A stretch of DNA of 64,000 nucleotides from Didemnitutus sp047777955 (GCF_047777955.1 NZ_CP180537.1:2914001-2978000); one strand, 5' to 3'. Positions 7,229 to 19,070 are shown, counted from the stretch's first letter. Numbers and translations: made by a program. The notes: generated from the letters alone by a model not told the origin.

Positions 7229-8656
7229 TCAATAGCGGTAGTGCTCGGGCTTGTAGGGACCCTCGACCGGGACGCCGAGGTAGGCGGCCTGTTCCTTGGT
7301 GAGCTTGGTCAGCTTGGCGCCGATCTTCTCGAGGTGCAGGCGGGCGACTTCCTCGTCGAGGTGCTTGGGCAGGCGATAGACGCCGACCTTGTAGACGTCC
7401 TTGTTCTTCCAGAGATCGAGCTGGGCGAGCGTCTGGTTGGTGAAGGAGTTCGACATGACGAACGACGGGTGGCCGGTGGCGCAGCCGAGGTTCACGAGGC
7501 GGCCTTCGGCGAGCAGGTAGATGCTGTTGCCGTTGGGGAACGTGAACATGTCGTATTGCGGCTTGATCGTCGTGCGCTTCACGCCCTTCGCCTTGTAGAG
7601 GCGGTCGACCTGGATCTCGTTGTCGAAGTGGCCGATGTTACAGACGATGGCCTGGTCCTTCATCTTCGCCATGTGCTCGAGCGTGATGATGTCCTTGTTG
7701 CCGGTGGTCGTAACGTAGATGTCGGCGACGCCGAGGGTGGACTCGACGGTGTTGACCTCGAAGCCTTCCATCGCGGCCTGGAGGGCGTTGATGGGATCGA
7801 TCTCGGTGACGATGACGCGCGCGCCGAAGCCCTTGAGCGAAAACGCGGAGCCCTTGCCCACGTCGCCGTAGCCGCACACGCAAGCGACCTTGCCGGCGAT
7901 CATGACGTCGGTGGCGCGCTTGAGGCCGTCGGCGAGGGACTCGCGGCAGCCGTAGAGGTTGTCGAACTTCGACTTCGTGACCGAGTCGTTGACGTTGATG
8001 GAGGGGACGAGGAGCTTGCCCTGCTCGTGGAGCTGGTAGAGGCGGTGAACGCCGGTGGTGGTCTCCTCGGAGACGCCGCGCCACTCCTTCACCATCGCGG
8101 TGAAGATGCCGGGCTGGCTTTTTTTGATCTTCTTGAGGAGGTTCTTGATGACCTGCTCCTCGTGCGAGCCGGAGGCGCTGTCCACCCAGTCGCTGCCCTG
8201 CTCCATCTCGTAGCCCTTGTGGAGGAGGAGCGTGACGTCGCCGCCGTCGTCGACGACGAGCTGCGGGCCGGTGCCGTTCGGGTGGCTGACGGCCTTCCAG
8301 GTGAGATCCCAGTATTCCTCGAGCGTCTCGCCCTTCCAGGCGAAGACCGGCACGCCGGCGGCCGCGATGGCGGCGGCGGCGTGGTCCTGCGTCGAGAAGA
8401 TGTTGCACGACGCCCAGCGCACGGAGGCGCCGAGTTCAACCAGCGTCTCAATGAGGACGGCGGTCTGAATCGTCATGTGCAGCGAGCCAGTGACGCGAAC
8501 ACCCTTGAGGGGCTTCTTCGGGCCGAACTTGGCGCGCACGGACATCAGGCCGGGCATTTCGTGCTCGGCGATGGAGATTTCCTTGCGACCCCAGTCGGCG
8601 AGACCGATGTCCTTGACGTGGTAGTCCGCGGTGGCGGATTTCTTGGCTTTGGCCAT
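7229..8656 (-). CDS. ahcY: Adenosylhomocysteinase (S-adenosylhomocysteine hydrolase)
   Basis: 475 residues from ATG 8656 (MAKAKKSATADYHVKDIGLA). Hydrolyses S-adenosylhomocysteine to adenosine and homocysteine, keeping methylation reactions from being inhibited. The NAD-binding loop GKVACVCGYGDVGKGSAF, the substrate domain QLVVDDGGDVTLLLHKGYE, the NIGHFDNEI block and the family-specific C-terminus PYKPEHYRY are all present. The insertion around KNLLKKIKKSQPG marks the longer bacterial/plant-like form. Its start is 11 bases past the metK stop, so metK-ahcY form an activated-methyl-cycle operon. Confidence 0.98.
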   Translation of the reverse strand: MAKAKKSATADYHVKDIGLADWGRKEISIAEHEMPGLMSVRAKFGPKKPLKGVRVTGSLHMTIQTAVLIETLVELGASVRWASCNIFSTQDHAAAAIAAAGVPVFAWKGETLEEYWDLTWKAVSHPNGTGPQLVVDDGGDVTLLLHKGYEMEQGSDWVDSASGSHEEQVIKNLLKKIKKSQPGIFTAMVKEWRGVSEETTTGVHRLYQLHEQGKLLVPSINVNDSVTKSKFDNLYGCRESLADGLKRATDVMIAGKVACVCGYGDVGKGSAFSLKGFGARVIVTEIDPINALQAAMEGFEVNTVESTLGVADIYVTTTGNKDIITLEHMAKMKDQAIVCNIGHFDNEIQVDRLYKAKGVKRTTIKPQYDMFTFPNGNSIYLLAEGRLVNLGCATGHPSFVMSNSFTNQTLAQLDLWKNKDVYKVGVYRLPKHLDEEVARLHLEKIGAKLTKLTKEQAAYLGVPVEGPYKPEHYRY

Positions 8657-8667
8657 GGAGAGAGTGG

Positions 8668-9885
8668 TTAGGCTTTGATGGCGGCGCGGAGCTCGGCGGC
8701 CTTGGCGGTGGATTCCCACGGCAGGCCCTTCTTGCCGAAGTGGCCGTAGTTCGTGGTCTGGCGGTATATCGGGCGGAGGAGGTCGAGCTGGGCGACGATA
8801 TCGGCCGGCTTGAACGAGAAAACTTTCTGCACGGCCTCGGTGATCTGCTCGTCGGAGATGCCGAGCTTGGCGGTGCCGAAGGTCTCGACGCGGACGGAGA
8901 CGGGCTTCGGGTGACCGATGGCGTAGGCGAACTGGATCTCGGCGTGCGTGGCGAGGCCCGCGGCGACGATGTTCTTGGCGACCCAGCGGCCCATGTAGGC
9001 GGCCGAGCGGTCGACCTTGGACGGATCCTTGCCCGAGAAGGCGCCGCCACCGTGGCGGCCCCAGCCACCGTAGGTGTCGACGATGATCTTGCGGCCGGTG
9101 AGGCCGGAGTCGCCCTGCGGGCCACCGACGACGAAGCGGCCGGTCGGGTTGATGAGATACTCGGTGTTCTTCGTCAGCAGCTTCGGGTCGATGACCTTCT
9201 TGATGACGTTTTCGATGAGGTATTTTTCGATCGTCGCGTGCTTCACGTCCGCGGTGTGCTGCGTGGAGATGACGACGTTCACGACCTCGACCGGCTTGTC
9301 GTTCTGGTAACGGACGGAGACCTGCGTCTTCGCGTCAGGGCGGAGCCAGGAGACCGCGCCGGACTTGCGGACCTTCGTCAACTCGCGGCCGAGACGGTGC
9401 GCGAACATGATCGGGGTCGGCATGAGCTCGGGCGTCTCGTTGCAGGCGTAGCCGAACATGATGCCCTGGTCGCCGGCGCCCTGCTCGGCCGTCTTCTTGC
9501 CCTCGGCCTTCTTGGCGTCTACGCCCTGGGCGATGTCGGGCGACTGGGCGGTGAGGTAGTTGTTGATGAAAACCTTGTCGGCGTGGAACACGTCGTCGTC
9601 ATTCACGTAGCCGATCTCGCGGATGGCATCGCGGATGACCTTGCCGAGATTGATGGCTTCCTCGAGCGGCTTGGTCGTGCCCTTCTTTGGATCCTGCAGC
9701 TTCGGAATGGTGATCTCGCCGCCGACGACGACGACGTTCGACTTGACGAACGTCTCGCACGCCACGCGCGAGGTGTGATCGATCTTCAAGCAGGCATCGA
9801 GCACGCTGTCGGAGATCAGGTCGGCGACTTTGTCGGGGTGACCTTCACCGACCGACTCGGAGGAGAAAACGAAGTGATTGGCCAT
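8668..9885 (-). CDS. metK: S-adenosylmethionine synthetase
   Basis: 405 residues from ATG 9885 (MANHFVFSSESVGEGHPDK). Makes S-adenosylmethionine from methionine and ATP. Both family signatures are intact: GAGDQGIMFGYACNETPE and GGGAFSGKDPSKVDRSAAY, as is the N-terminal ATP motif with the His of GHPDK. It is followed by ahcY on the same strand. Upstream on the minus strand are a GATAAT -10-like hexamer (9938-9933) and a long hairpin with a short T run (10013-9970), which may be an attenuator or may end an antisense transcript. I could not match a known SAM or SAH riboswitch. Confidence 0.98.
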   Translation of the reverse strand: MANHFVFSSESVGEGHPDKVADLISDSVLDACLKIDHTSRVACETFVKSNVVVVGGEITIPKLQDPKKGTTKPLEEAINLGKVIRDAIREIGYVNDDDVFHADKVFINNYLTAQSPDIAQGVDAKKAEGKKTAEQGAGDQGIMFGYACNETPELMPTPIMFAHRLGRELTKVRKSGAVSWLRPDAKTQVSVRYQNDKPVEVVNVVISTQHTADVKHATIEKYLIENVIKKVIDPKLLTKNTEYLINPTGRFVVGGPQGDSGLTGRKIIVDTYGGWGRHGGGAFSGKDPSKVDRSAAYMGRWVAKNIVAAGLATHAEIQFAYAIGHPKPVSVRVETFGTAKLGISDEQITEAVQKVFSFKPADIVAQLDLLRPIYRQTTNYGHFGKKGLPWESTAKAAELRAAIKA

Positions 9886-9969
9886 AGGATGAGGCGGCGA
9901 AGAAAGAGGCCGCACGCGGCCGGAGCAAGTAGATTATCAACGTATCTGGATTCCATGATGCGAATGTTG

Positions 9970-10013
9970 AAAAGACGCCTCCCCGGCATCCGGCTTGCCT
10001 CGGGCGGCGAGTC
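9970..10013 (-). promoter_or_regulatory. Hairpin with T run in the metK leader region
   Basis: Read on the minus strand, GAC-GCC-CCC-GGC pairs in four blocks with GCC-GGG-GGC-GTC, separated by small internal loops, around a 9-base loop (9974-10013), and is followed by TTTT (9973-9970). It ends 84 bases before the metK start. It could be a terminator-type expression platform or the end of an upstream transcript; no aptamer consensus was recognised. Confidence 0.35.
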
Positions 10014-10034
10014 GGATTCGATGAGCCCATCCCC

Positions 10035-10390
10035 ATGGTCGAGCCCATCCTGAACCCCGAGGCGATCGCGGCGCTGCGCGCGGTTTCGCCGGACGACGGC
10101 GGCGCGTTTTTCACCGAGCTGATCGACATTTTCCTGCAAGACACCCCTCTGCGCATCAAGGAGTTGGAGGATGCCTTGGCCACCGGCAATGTCCCGCTCG
10201 CCACGCGGGCCGCGCACAGCATCAAGGGCAGCGCCGGCAACTTCGGCGCCAGCGGCTTGGCGGCCGTCGCGCTGGAAATGGAGACCGCCGCCAAGGCCGG
10301 CCAGCTCGCCGCGGTCGCCGCCCGGCAGTCCGCCCTCGCCCAACAGTTCGCGCTCGTGCGCGACGCTCTCCTCCCCTTCGCTCCGCTTGA
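10035..10390 (+). CDS. Histidine phosphotransfer (Hpt) domain protein, frameshifted at its 3' end
   Basis: Single four-helix Hpt domain; the phospho-accepting His lies in AAHSIKGSAGNFGA at about residue 56. It would relay phosphate between a hybrid kinase and a response regulator, neither of which is nearby. The literal frame runs on to 10532, but after residue 115 (LLPFAPLE) it becomes arginine-rich and simply overlaps the next gene. Adding one C to the run 10373-10376 ends the protein ...LLPLRSA at TGA 10388-10390, giving the usual 118 residues and a TTGA overlap with the DUF1573 gene. The domain is clear; the 3' end is inferred. Confidence 0.8.
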
Positions 10391-11043
10391 AACCGCTCCG
10401 CTTCGCCCTCGCCGCGCTGCTTGGCGCTTCCCTCACCGCCGCCGCGTCCGCCGCGCTGACCTGGACCTCCACGGAATTCTCCGGCGCGACCAAGCCGCTG
10501 CAGAAGACGCTGGAGGTTGCCTTCGCGTTTAAGAACACCGGCGCCAGGCCCGTCGCGATCCGCGAGGTCCAGGTGAACTGCGACTGCATGTCGGCGGCGG
10601 CGGACAAGCCGGTCTATCAACCCGGCGAGACCGGTGTCGTGAACGCCCGCTTCACCGTCGGCGACCGCATCGGCGTCTACCAGCGGAGCGTGGTCGTGCT
10701 CACCGACGACGGCACCGCGCCCCAACGCCTGCACGTCGAGATCAACGTGCCGGAGCTGGCCGCCGTGACGCCGCGCGTGCTCGACTGGAACACGGGCGCC
10801 GCCGCGGACGAGAAGATCGTCGACGTGGCCGTGAACCCCGACCTGAAGATCGTGTTCGACGAGGTGTTCGTCTCCGCCACGTCCTTCGAGGCGCGCCTCG
10901 CCACCGTCGAAGCCGGGCGCCGCTATCGTCTCTTCATCAAGCCGACCGCGACGGCGGAGGCCGCCAGCGCCGCCATCCGCGTTCGCGGCAAGGCCGACAC
11001 GGGCGACGTCGTGGTGGTCAGCGCCTACGCCAACGTCCGCTGA
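10387..11043 (+). CDS. Secreted DUF1573-domain protein
   Basis: 218 residues from TTG 10387 (MKPLRFALAALLGASL), which gives a clean signal peptide cleaved near ASA-ALTW. The mature part has the DUF1573 pattern: FAFKNTGARPVAIREVQVNC, then CDC, a PGETG turn and VVVLTDDG, an immunoglobulin-like fold common in Bacteroidota, Planctomycetota and Verrucomicrobiota. Its role is unknown; related domains occur in chaperone-like or surface proteins. The start overlaps the repaired stop of the Hpt gene, so the two are probably translationally coupled. Confidence 0.75.
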   Translation: MKPLRFALAALLGASLTAAASAALTWTSTEFSGATKPLQKTLEVAFAFKNTGARPVAIREVQVNCDCMSAAADKPVYQPGETGVVNARFTVGDRIGVYQRSVVVLTDDGTAPQRLHVEINVPELAAVTPRVLDWNTGAAADEKIVDVAVNPDLKIVFDEVFVSATSFEARLATVEAGRRYRLFIKPTATAEAASAAIRVRGKADTGDVVVVSAYANVR

Positions 11044-11080
11044 GCCGCGGCGTTCCTCTCCCCCGCGTGGCGCGACCGGA

Positions 11081-12072
11081 TCAACCGGTCTTGAAGTAGC
11101 CGCGCTGCTTGTCGGAGATCGGCATCCCCGCCTTCTCCATCACGGCGAGCAAATCCTCCCAGGCGTCGCGCTTGATCTTCAGCGCCGCCTCGCTGCGCAG
11201 GCCTTCCTGGCGCAGCAGATACGAGGGATGGTAGGTCGCACGCAGCGGAATGCCGTTGTAGGCATGCCACGAGCCGCGCGCCGCGCCCATGGTCTTGAAG
11301 CGATCCGCGCCGAGCAGGCCGTCGACGGCGGTCTTGCCCAGCGCGACGAGCACGCGCGGCTGGATGATGTCGATCTGCGCGCGGATGAACGGCAGGCAAT
11401 ACGCCATCTCGTCGAGCGTCGGCGGACGGTTGCCCGTCTGGAAGCCGTCGGGCGAACGCGCGCCCATCTCCGGGCGCCAGTTCAGGATGTTGCCGATGTA
11501 AACCTGCGAGCGCTCGAGGCCCATGGCCTTGATCATGCGGTTGAGCAGCTGGCCGGCGCGCCCGACGAAGGGTTCGCCCTGCTCCTCTTCGTCGGCACCG
11601 GGCGCCTCGCCGATGAACATCACCGTCGCGTCCAGGTGACCGACGCCAAAGACCACTTTCTTGCCGGCATAGACGCGCGCCTGGCACGTCGCGTCGTTGA
11701 GCACGATGTCGCGCAGCGCGTTCCAGCGCGCGGCCTTGTCCCCCTCCGGCAAGGTGAACGGCGGCGGCGTGCCCAGGCTCGACGCCGCGCTCGCCGGCAC
11801 GATGCGCGGTGGCGGCGGCGGGGCGAACACCGGCAGCGCAGCGCTGCGCGGCGCCTCCGCCGCCGTCGCAACGGCGGCGGGGGCGCGGACTCCTCCAGCG
11901 CTCCCGCGGCCGCCGCGCTCGCCGCCGGGGTGCCGAGCTCCGCGCGGGCCACTTCGACCGCGCGACGCAGTTCCGCGACGCTCGCCTCGCTGACCACGAC
12001 CGTGCGGCTGCCTTCCGCCTTCAGGCGGCGCAGCTCATCGGTGAGCGCAAGGAGGTGTTCGCGGACGTTCAT
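11081..12072 (-). CDS. Uracil-DNA glycosylase, family-4-like, frameshifted
   Basis: Removes uracil from DNA in base-excision repair. The catalytic domain has motif GEAPGADEEEQGEPFVGRAG, the helix VLVALGKTAVDGLLG and the C-terminal ATYHPSYLLR. The N-terminus (MNVREHLLALTDELRRLKA, ATG 12072) is in another frame; adding one G to the plus-strand run 11879-11883 joins the halves through an Ala/Pro-rich linker into about 330 residues. The CxxC Fe-S ligand pair of family 4 is not visible: the corresponding place reads NDATCQARV with one Cys. The gene overlaps the riboflavin synthase stop by ATGA. Confidence 0.85.
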
Positions 12073-12674
12073 GCGGAAGCGGGCAGGCGTGCGGCGATCA
12101 GTTTCTCCACGTATTTGCCGAGGAGGTCGAACTCGAGATTCACGCCGCTGCCCACGCGCTTCTCGCGCAGGTTCGTCACCGCCAGGGTGTGCGGGATGAG
12201 CCACACGGCGAGGGCGTCGCCGTCGACTTCGGCGACGGTGAGCGAGATCCCGTCGATGGCGATGCTGCCCTTGTGGATCAGGTAGCGGCCGCTGCCGGCG
12301 GGGGCCCGGACCTTCAGGTAATGGTCGGCGCCGCGCTGCTCGAAGATCTCGACGCGGCCGAGCGTGTCGATGTGGCCGCTGACGAAGTGCCCGCCCATGC
12401 GTCCCTGCGGCAGCAGGCTGCGCTCGAGGTTCACGGCCGCGCCGGGCTTCAGTTCGGCGAAGCTGGTCAGGCGCACGGTCTCCTCGAGCAGGTCGAACCA
12501 GAGGTGGCCCGCGTCGTGCCGCACGACGGTGAGGCAGCAGCCGTTGACGGCCACGCTGTCGCCGAGCTTCACGTCGCTGGGAACGAGCGACGCGGAGAGG
12601 TGGAGCGACCACGCTTTCGCGCCGCGGGTGAAGGAGACGACCTGGCCTGTTTCTTCGACGATTCCGGTGAACAT
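12069..12674 (-). CDS. ribE: Riboflavin synthase alpha chain
   Basis: 201 residues. Dismutates two 6,7-dimethyl-8-ribityllumazine molecules to riboflavin. It starts with the invariant MFTGIVEETG and contains two tandem lumazine-binding domains, each with the typical core (VAVNGCCLTV and IAIDGISLTV) and the GHFVSGHIDT block between them. Length is normal. It is in a minus-strand operon with the two HtrA-like genes upstream (1-base gap) and the uracil-DNA glycosylase downstream (4-base overlap). No FMN riboswitch is visible immediately upstream, where coding sequence lies. Confidence 0.97.
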   Translation of the reverse strand: MFTGIVEETGQVVSFTRGAKAWSLHLSASLVPSDVKLGDSVAVNGCCLTVVRHDAGHLWFDLLEETVRLTSFAELKPGAAVNLERSLLPQGRMGGHFVSGHIDTLGRVEIFEQRGADHYLKVRAPAGSGRYLIHKGSIAIDGISLTVAEVDGDALAVWLIPHTLAVTNLREKRVGSGVNLEFDLLGKYVEKLIAARLPASA

Positions 12675-12675
12675 C

Positions 12676-14061
12676 TTAGTTGAGCTTTACGCGGAGCACT
12701 TGCGTCTCTCCGCCGCGGCGCGTGAGCAACACGAATTCCGCGCGCGCTTTGTCATTCTCGACCGCCGCCAGCTTGTCCACCACTTCGGCGTAGGTGTGGA
12801 CCTCAGTGCCGTCGATCTCGCGGATCCAGTCGTCGGGCCGCAGACCGGCGTTCGCCACCGGGCTGTTCGGGCGGACGAAGTTCACTACCGCGCCGCCCAT
12901 CTCGGCGGCCTTGGCCCGCTGCGCGACCAGGTCGGCGGTGACGAACTCGCGCGCGGTGAAGCCGAGGCGCTCGAAATAGCGGCGCGCGGCCTCGCGCACC
13001 ATCTTGGGCTCCTCCCCCAGCGTGACCTTCAGGTCGTGCTTTTCCGCGCCGCGCAGCACGGTGAGCGTCATGACGTCGCCGGCTTTCCGCTTCAGCACCT
13101 CCTGGCCGAAATAGCCGATCACGCTGCGATCGGGCCGGAGGCGCGGCAGGGCCTGGCCGTCGATCGCGAGCACGATGTCGCGGTCCTGCAGGCCGGCCTT
13201 CGCCGCCGGGCTGTCCTCGAGGATGTCGCTGACCACGAGGCCGGACTGGCGTTCGAGCTTGAGCAGTTTCGCCACGTCGGGATCGACCGGCTGCAGGCCG
13301 TAGATGCCGATCGAGGTCACCGGCCGGCCGTTCGGCGAGGCGGGCACGCGATGGAGGTAGGGCATGAACTCGTTCGCGAGCAGGACGACGCTGCTCTCGT
13401 CGGCGTTCACCAGCATGACCGGCGTGCCGTGCTGCGTGCGGGAGAAGAGCAGGTAATTTTGCCCGAACGAGCTCAGGGTCAGGCCGACAAGGCGCCCGCT
13501 GGCGTCGAAAACCGGCAACCCGGGTGCGCCGAGGTCGTGGGCGGTGAGCGCGGTCTTGTTCGGGAGCGTGGTGATCATCGCGACGTGCGAGCTGAGCGCG
13601 TAGGGCTTGAAATCCTCGTCCTTGCCGCGAAGACCGAGGCCCCAGAGCTCGGTGCCGAGGGGCGGCTCGGGCGCGGGAGCGAAGGCCGTGATCGGCTTCA
13701 GCTTCGCGCGCAATCCGTCGGACGCGCGCACGAAGTGGAAGCCCGTGAGCTCGTCCTGGCCGAGATAGGTGGCGGGCGTCGACTCGTCCTGCTCGGGCAG
13801 GTAGACCTTGAAGTCCTTCAGCTGATCGACCGCAAGACCGCTGGGGATGTTGGCCCCCGGGATGATGATCGTGCCCTGATCGTCGACGACGGTGCCGGCA
13901 ATCGTGACCTGCCGCCGCTCGATCTCGGTCTGGATCGTGAACTCGACGGCCACGATCGACCGCAGGCGCTCCGGCAGGAGCGCGGCGAGGTCGGTGGCGA
14001 GGGCGTGGAGCGTGAACGTGACGGCAACGAAAGCCGCGGCGAGGCGGCGGGAGGTGATCAT
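12676..14061 (-). CDS. Inactive HtrA-like protein with PDZ domains (pseudoprotease)
   Basis: 461 residues with an N-terminal signal segment (AAAFVAVTFTLHALA). The first 250 residues follow the HtrA trypsin fold, but alignment to the neighbouring active HtrA replaces the triad: the His position reads PGANI (Asn71), the Asp position DELTGF (Glu104) and the Ser loop GAPGLP instead of GNSGGP (Pro180). Two PDZ domains follow (SGLVVSDILEDSPAAKAGLQ and PNSPVANAGLRPDDWI). It probably binds or scaffolds substrates or regulates its partner rather than cutting. Its ATG overlaps the stop of the active htrA by ATGA, so the two are likely made together. Confidence 0.8.
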   Translation of the reverse strand: MITSRRLAAAFVAVTFTLHALATDLAALLPERLRSIVAVEFTIQTEIERRQVTIAGTVVDDQGTIIIPGANIPSGLAVDQLKDFKVYLPEQDESTPATYLGQDELTGFHFVRASDGLRAKLKPITAFAPAPEPPLGTELWGLGLRGKDEDFKPYALSSHVAMITTLPNKTALTAHDLGAPGLPVFDASGRLVGLTLSSFGQNYLLFSRTQHGTPVMLVNADESSVVLLANEFMPYLHRVPASPNGRPVTSIGIYGLQPVDPDVAKLLKLERQSGLVVSDILEDSPAAKAGLQDRDIVLAIDGQALPRLRPDRSVIGYFGQEVLKRKAGDVMTLTVLRGAEKHDLKVTLGEEPKMVREAARRYFERLGFTAREFVTADLVAQRAKAAEMGGAVVNFVRPNSPVANAGLRPDDWIREIDGTEVHTYAEVVDKLAAVENDKARAEFVLLTRRGGETQVLRVKLN

Positions 14062-15407
14062 GGCTTGAAAACGTAGAGCGCGATGCGGCGGTTGCGCTGG
14101 GCCTCGACCAGGACGGGCTCGGGCTTGGCCTCGTAGGCGGCGTGCAGCTCCTTCAGGCGCGCGAGGTCGCGGATGGTCTCGCCGCCGACCTTGGTGATGA
14201 TGTCGCCGCGGGCGATGCCGGACTGCGCCGCCGGGTAGCCGGGCTGCACGCCGATGACGAGCACGCCGCTGTCGTCCGTCAGCTGGTTTTCGCGCGCGTA
14301 GGCGCGCGAGACCTTGCGGACGCTGAGGCCCCATTTCTCGAACGCCCACTCCTCGCCCACGCGGCTCTCGAGCTTCTCCGTCGTCGCGTTGAGCGACAGC
14401 GTCTGCGCGCCGCGCTTCACCCCGAGTTTCACGACGGAGCCGACGGGAAGGCTGGCGATGAGATTCTGGATCGGCGGCAGCTGCTCCGGGAAACGCCCGT
14501 CGAGCTTCGTGCCGTTGAGCGAGAGGATGATGTCGCTCGGGCGCACGCCGGCGCGCGCCGCGGGCGAGCCGGGGTCGACGCTGTCGACGAGCAGGCCGGT
14601 GTTGGCCGCGAGCGAGTAGAAGCGCTCGAGGTCCTGCAGCTCGCGCGGGCGGATGCCGAGGTAGCTGCGCGTGATGCTGCCGTTCTTCACCAGGCCCTCG
14701 GCGACGCGCTGGGCGACGGCGGAGGGGATGGCGAAGCCAAGGTTGTCCGCGCCCATGTAGGTGCGCGAGTTGATGCCGACGACCTTGCCGTCCTCGGTCA
14801 CGAGCGGGCCGCCGCTGTTGCCGGGGTTGATGGCGGCGTCCGTTTGCAGCCAGGTGTTGAACGAGCCGGTCTCGTAGCCGCGCACGGCGCGCGAATCCTC
14901 GAAGTAGCGGCGGTTGTTCGAAATGATGCCGCGCGTGACGGTGCGCGTGAGGCCGTGCGGCGTGCCGACGGCGTAGACGGTCTGGCCGGGATAGAGCGCG
15001 TCGCTGTCGCCGAAATCGGCGTGGGTGAAGCTGAGCTTGCGCGCCTTCACCTCGGCCATGTCGAGGCGGATGACGGCCAGGTCGGTCCAGTGGTCCCAGC
15101 CGACCAGCTTGGCCCCGACGCGCTCGAGGCTGGCGAGCGTGACGGAAATCTCGACGGCCTGCGGGCTGGCGACGTGGGCGTTGGTGAGGATGAGGCCGTC
15201 GGCGGAGATGATGACGCCCGAGCCGATGCCGCGTTCGGTGCGCTTCGTGCCCTCGTCGAAGGTCGTCTCCGTCACGTCGATGCGCACGACGGCATCGAGC
15301 AGGCGCGTGAACCCGCGGCTGACGCCCGCGGCCGCGGCGACCGGGCCCGCCGCGAACAGAAACCCGGCCGCGAGAACGACCGGGAGGATGATTGACGGTA
15401 ATGGTGA

Positions 15408-15416
<9 letters not shown>
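14058..15416 (-). CDS. HtrA/DegP-type serine protease with two PDZ domains
   Basis: 452 residues from GTG 15416 (MRHSPLPSIILPVVLAAGFL), which supplies a signal peptide; the frame is open further up, but that part lies inside leuS. The triad is intact: His81 in ILTNAHV, Asp112 in TDLAVIRLD and Ser201 in NPGNSGGPL. Two PDZ domains follow, one with SPAARAGVRPSDIILSL and one with YPAAQSGIARGDIITKV. It should act in the periplasm on misfolded proteins. The start is head to head with leuS with almost no space between them. An inactive paralogue follows in the operon. Confidence 0.93.
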
Positions 15417-18005
<2,589 letters not shown>

Positions 18006-18017
18006 CGTCTTAGGCGC

Positions 18018-18109
18018 ATAAAAACTTTCGGTTTAAAGCTTGATGTAGGGTTAACACCCTATTTATTGACAGCTATCGAGCTTTAGCCCGATCCCGAAAT
18101 TCCTGCGCC
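18018..18109 (+). promoter_or_regulatory. A+T-rich structured leader of the envelope/exopolysaccharide operon
   Basis: This stretch is far richer in A+T than its surroundings. It contains an outer inverted repeat, TAAAGCTTGAT (18034-18044) against ATCGAGCTTTA (18075-18085), matching at 10 of 11 positions, and nested inside it a perfect palindrome TAGGGT-taac-ACCCTA (18046-18061). A TTGACA hexamer at 18066-18071 lies between them, without an obvious -10 at normal spacing. It may hold the operon promoter with an operator, or form an mRNA structure. Confidence 0.5.
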
Positions 18110-19057
18110 ATGAAAACACTCTACCGCCTCCTTGCCGCCGCGACGATCCTCGCCGTCGTCGCCGCGCCGTCCGCGTTTGCCCAACGCCAGCTCGGCAAGA
18201 AGAAGGGGCCGACGAGCAAGCTGTTCCTCGCCGAATCGGTCGGCGAAGGCAACATCACCACCGAGGGCAAGTCCCACACCGCGAAGCAGGCCACCGCCTT
18301 TGACGCGCCCGGCACCGTGATCGAGACGGGCAAGGACTCGCACCAGGCGTTCGTCTACTCCAACGGCACCGGCATGCTGGTCGACGAAAACACCCGCGTG
18401 GAAGTCGACCGCTTCGTGCAGGAGCCCTTCCGGCCGGATCGCGAAAAGAGCACCGAGACGGAGCCGTCCATCTCCCAGAGCGACGTCTTCGTGTCGCGCG
18501 GCCAGGTCAACATCTGCACCAGCCAGCTCGTGTCGGGCTCGACCATGAACTATTCCACGCCGAACGCCTCGGTGAACATCCGCGGCGGCAAGGTCGCCGT
18601 CTCCACCAACGGCTCCGAGTCCACCATCTACCTCCTCGACGGCGACATCACCGTGCGCACGGGCGGCAAGGACACCGGCGGCACCCTCCTCCGCCCCGGC
18701 GAAAAGGCGACGATCCGCCCCGGCCCGCCGGGCCGCCCGCCCATCGTCACGGTGGCTCCGATCGAGCCCCAAATGATGCCCACGCTCGACGACAAGGTCA
18801 GCGCGGCCTGCGCGGCGAAGAAAACCGTCTCGTTCGAGACGATCGAAACCAAGGCCCAGTTCGGCGCCGAGGGCGAACCGCAGCAGAACACCACGGGCTC
18901 GGGTGACACCCCCGCCGCCAGCAACACGCCGGGCAACACCGGCAGCACGGGCACGACGGACACGCCGACGGAGGAGATCGTCGCGACGCCCACCACCCCC
19001 GCCAATCTCCCCACCAACATCACCGTCAGCCCCGACCGCCTTCCGGGCGGGCAGTGA
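18110..19057 (+). CDS. Secreted FecR-domain protein
   Basis: 315 residues with a signal peptide (LLAAATILAVVAAPSAFA, then Q). Residues about 55-190 form a FecR-type beta domain: VIETGKDSHQAFVYSNGTGM, TRVEVDRF, NASVNIRGGKVAVSTNGSES and YLLDGDITVRTGG. Unlike FecR itself there is no transmembrane anti-sigma part; the protein is exported and ends in a Gly/Thr/Pro-rich tail (TPGNTGSTGTTDTPTEE). It is the first gene of an operon with a beta-barrel, a Wza-like exporter and a Wzc-like kinase, suggesting a periplasmic or surface role linked to polysaccharide export. Its exact function is unknown. Confidence 0.75.
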   Translation: MKTLYRLLAAATILAVVAAPSAFAQRQLGKKKGPTSKLFLAESVGEGNITTEGKSHTAKQATAFDAPGTVIETGKDSHQAFVYSNGTGMLVDENTRVEVDRFVQEPFRPDREKSTETEPSISQSDVFVSRGQVNICTSQLVSGSTMNYSTPNASVNIRGGKVAVSTNGSESTIYLLDGDITVRTGGKDTGGTLLRPGEKATIRPGPPGRPPIVTVAPIEPQMMPTLDDKVSAACAAKKTVSFETIETKAQFGAEGEPQQNTTGSGDTPAASNTPGNTGSTGTTDTPTEEIVATPTTPANLPTNITVSPDRLPGGQ

Positions 19058-19070
19058 GCCTCCGTCACCA

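Noticed and set aside
9886..10034. SAM-I, SAM-II or SAH riboswitch before metK
   Set aside because: The conserved aptamer cores were not found by eye; only a hairpin with a short T run is supported.
10391..10532. C-terminal extension of the Hpt protein
   Set aside because: Arg-rich, overlaps the DUF1573 signal peptide region out of frame, and vanishes when one C is added at 10373-10376.
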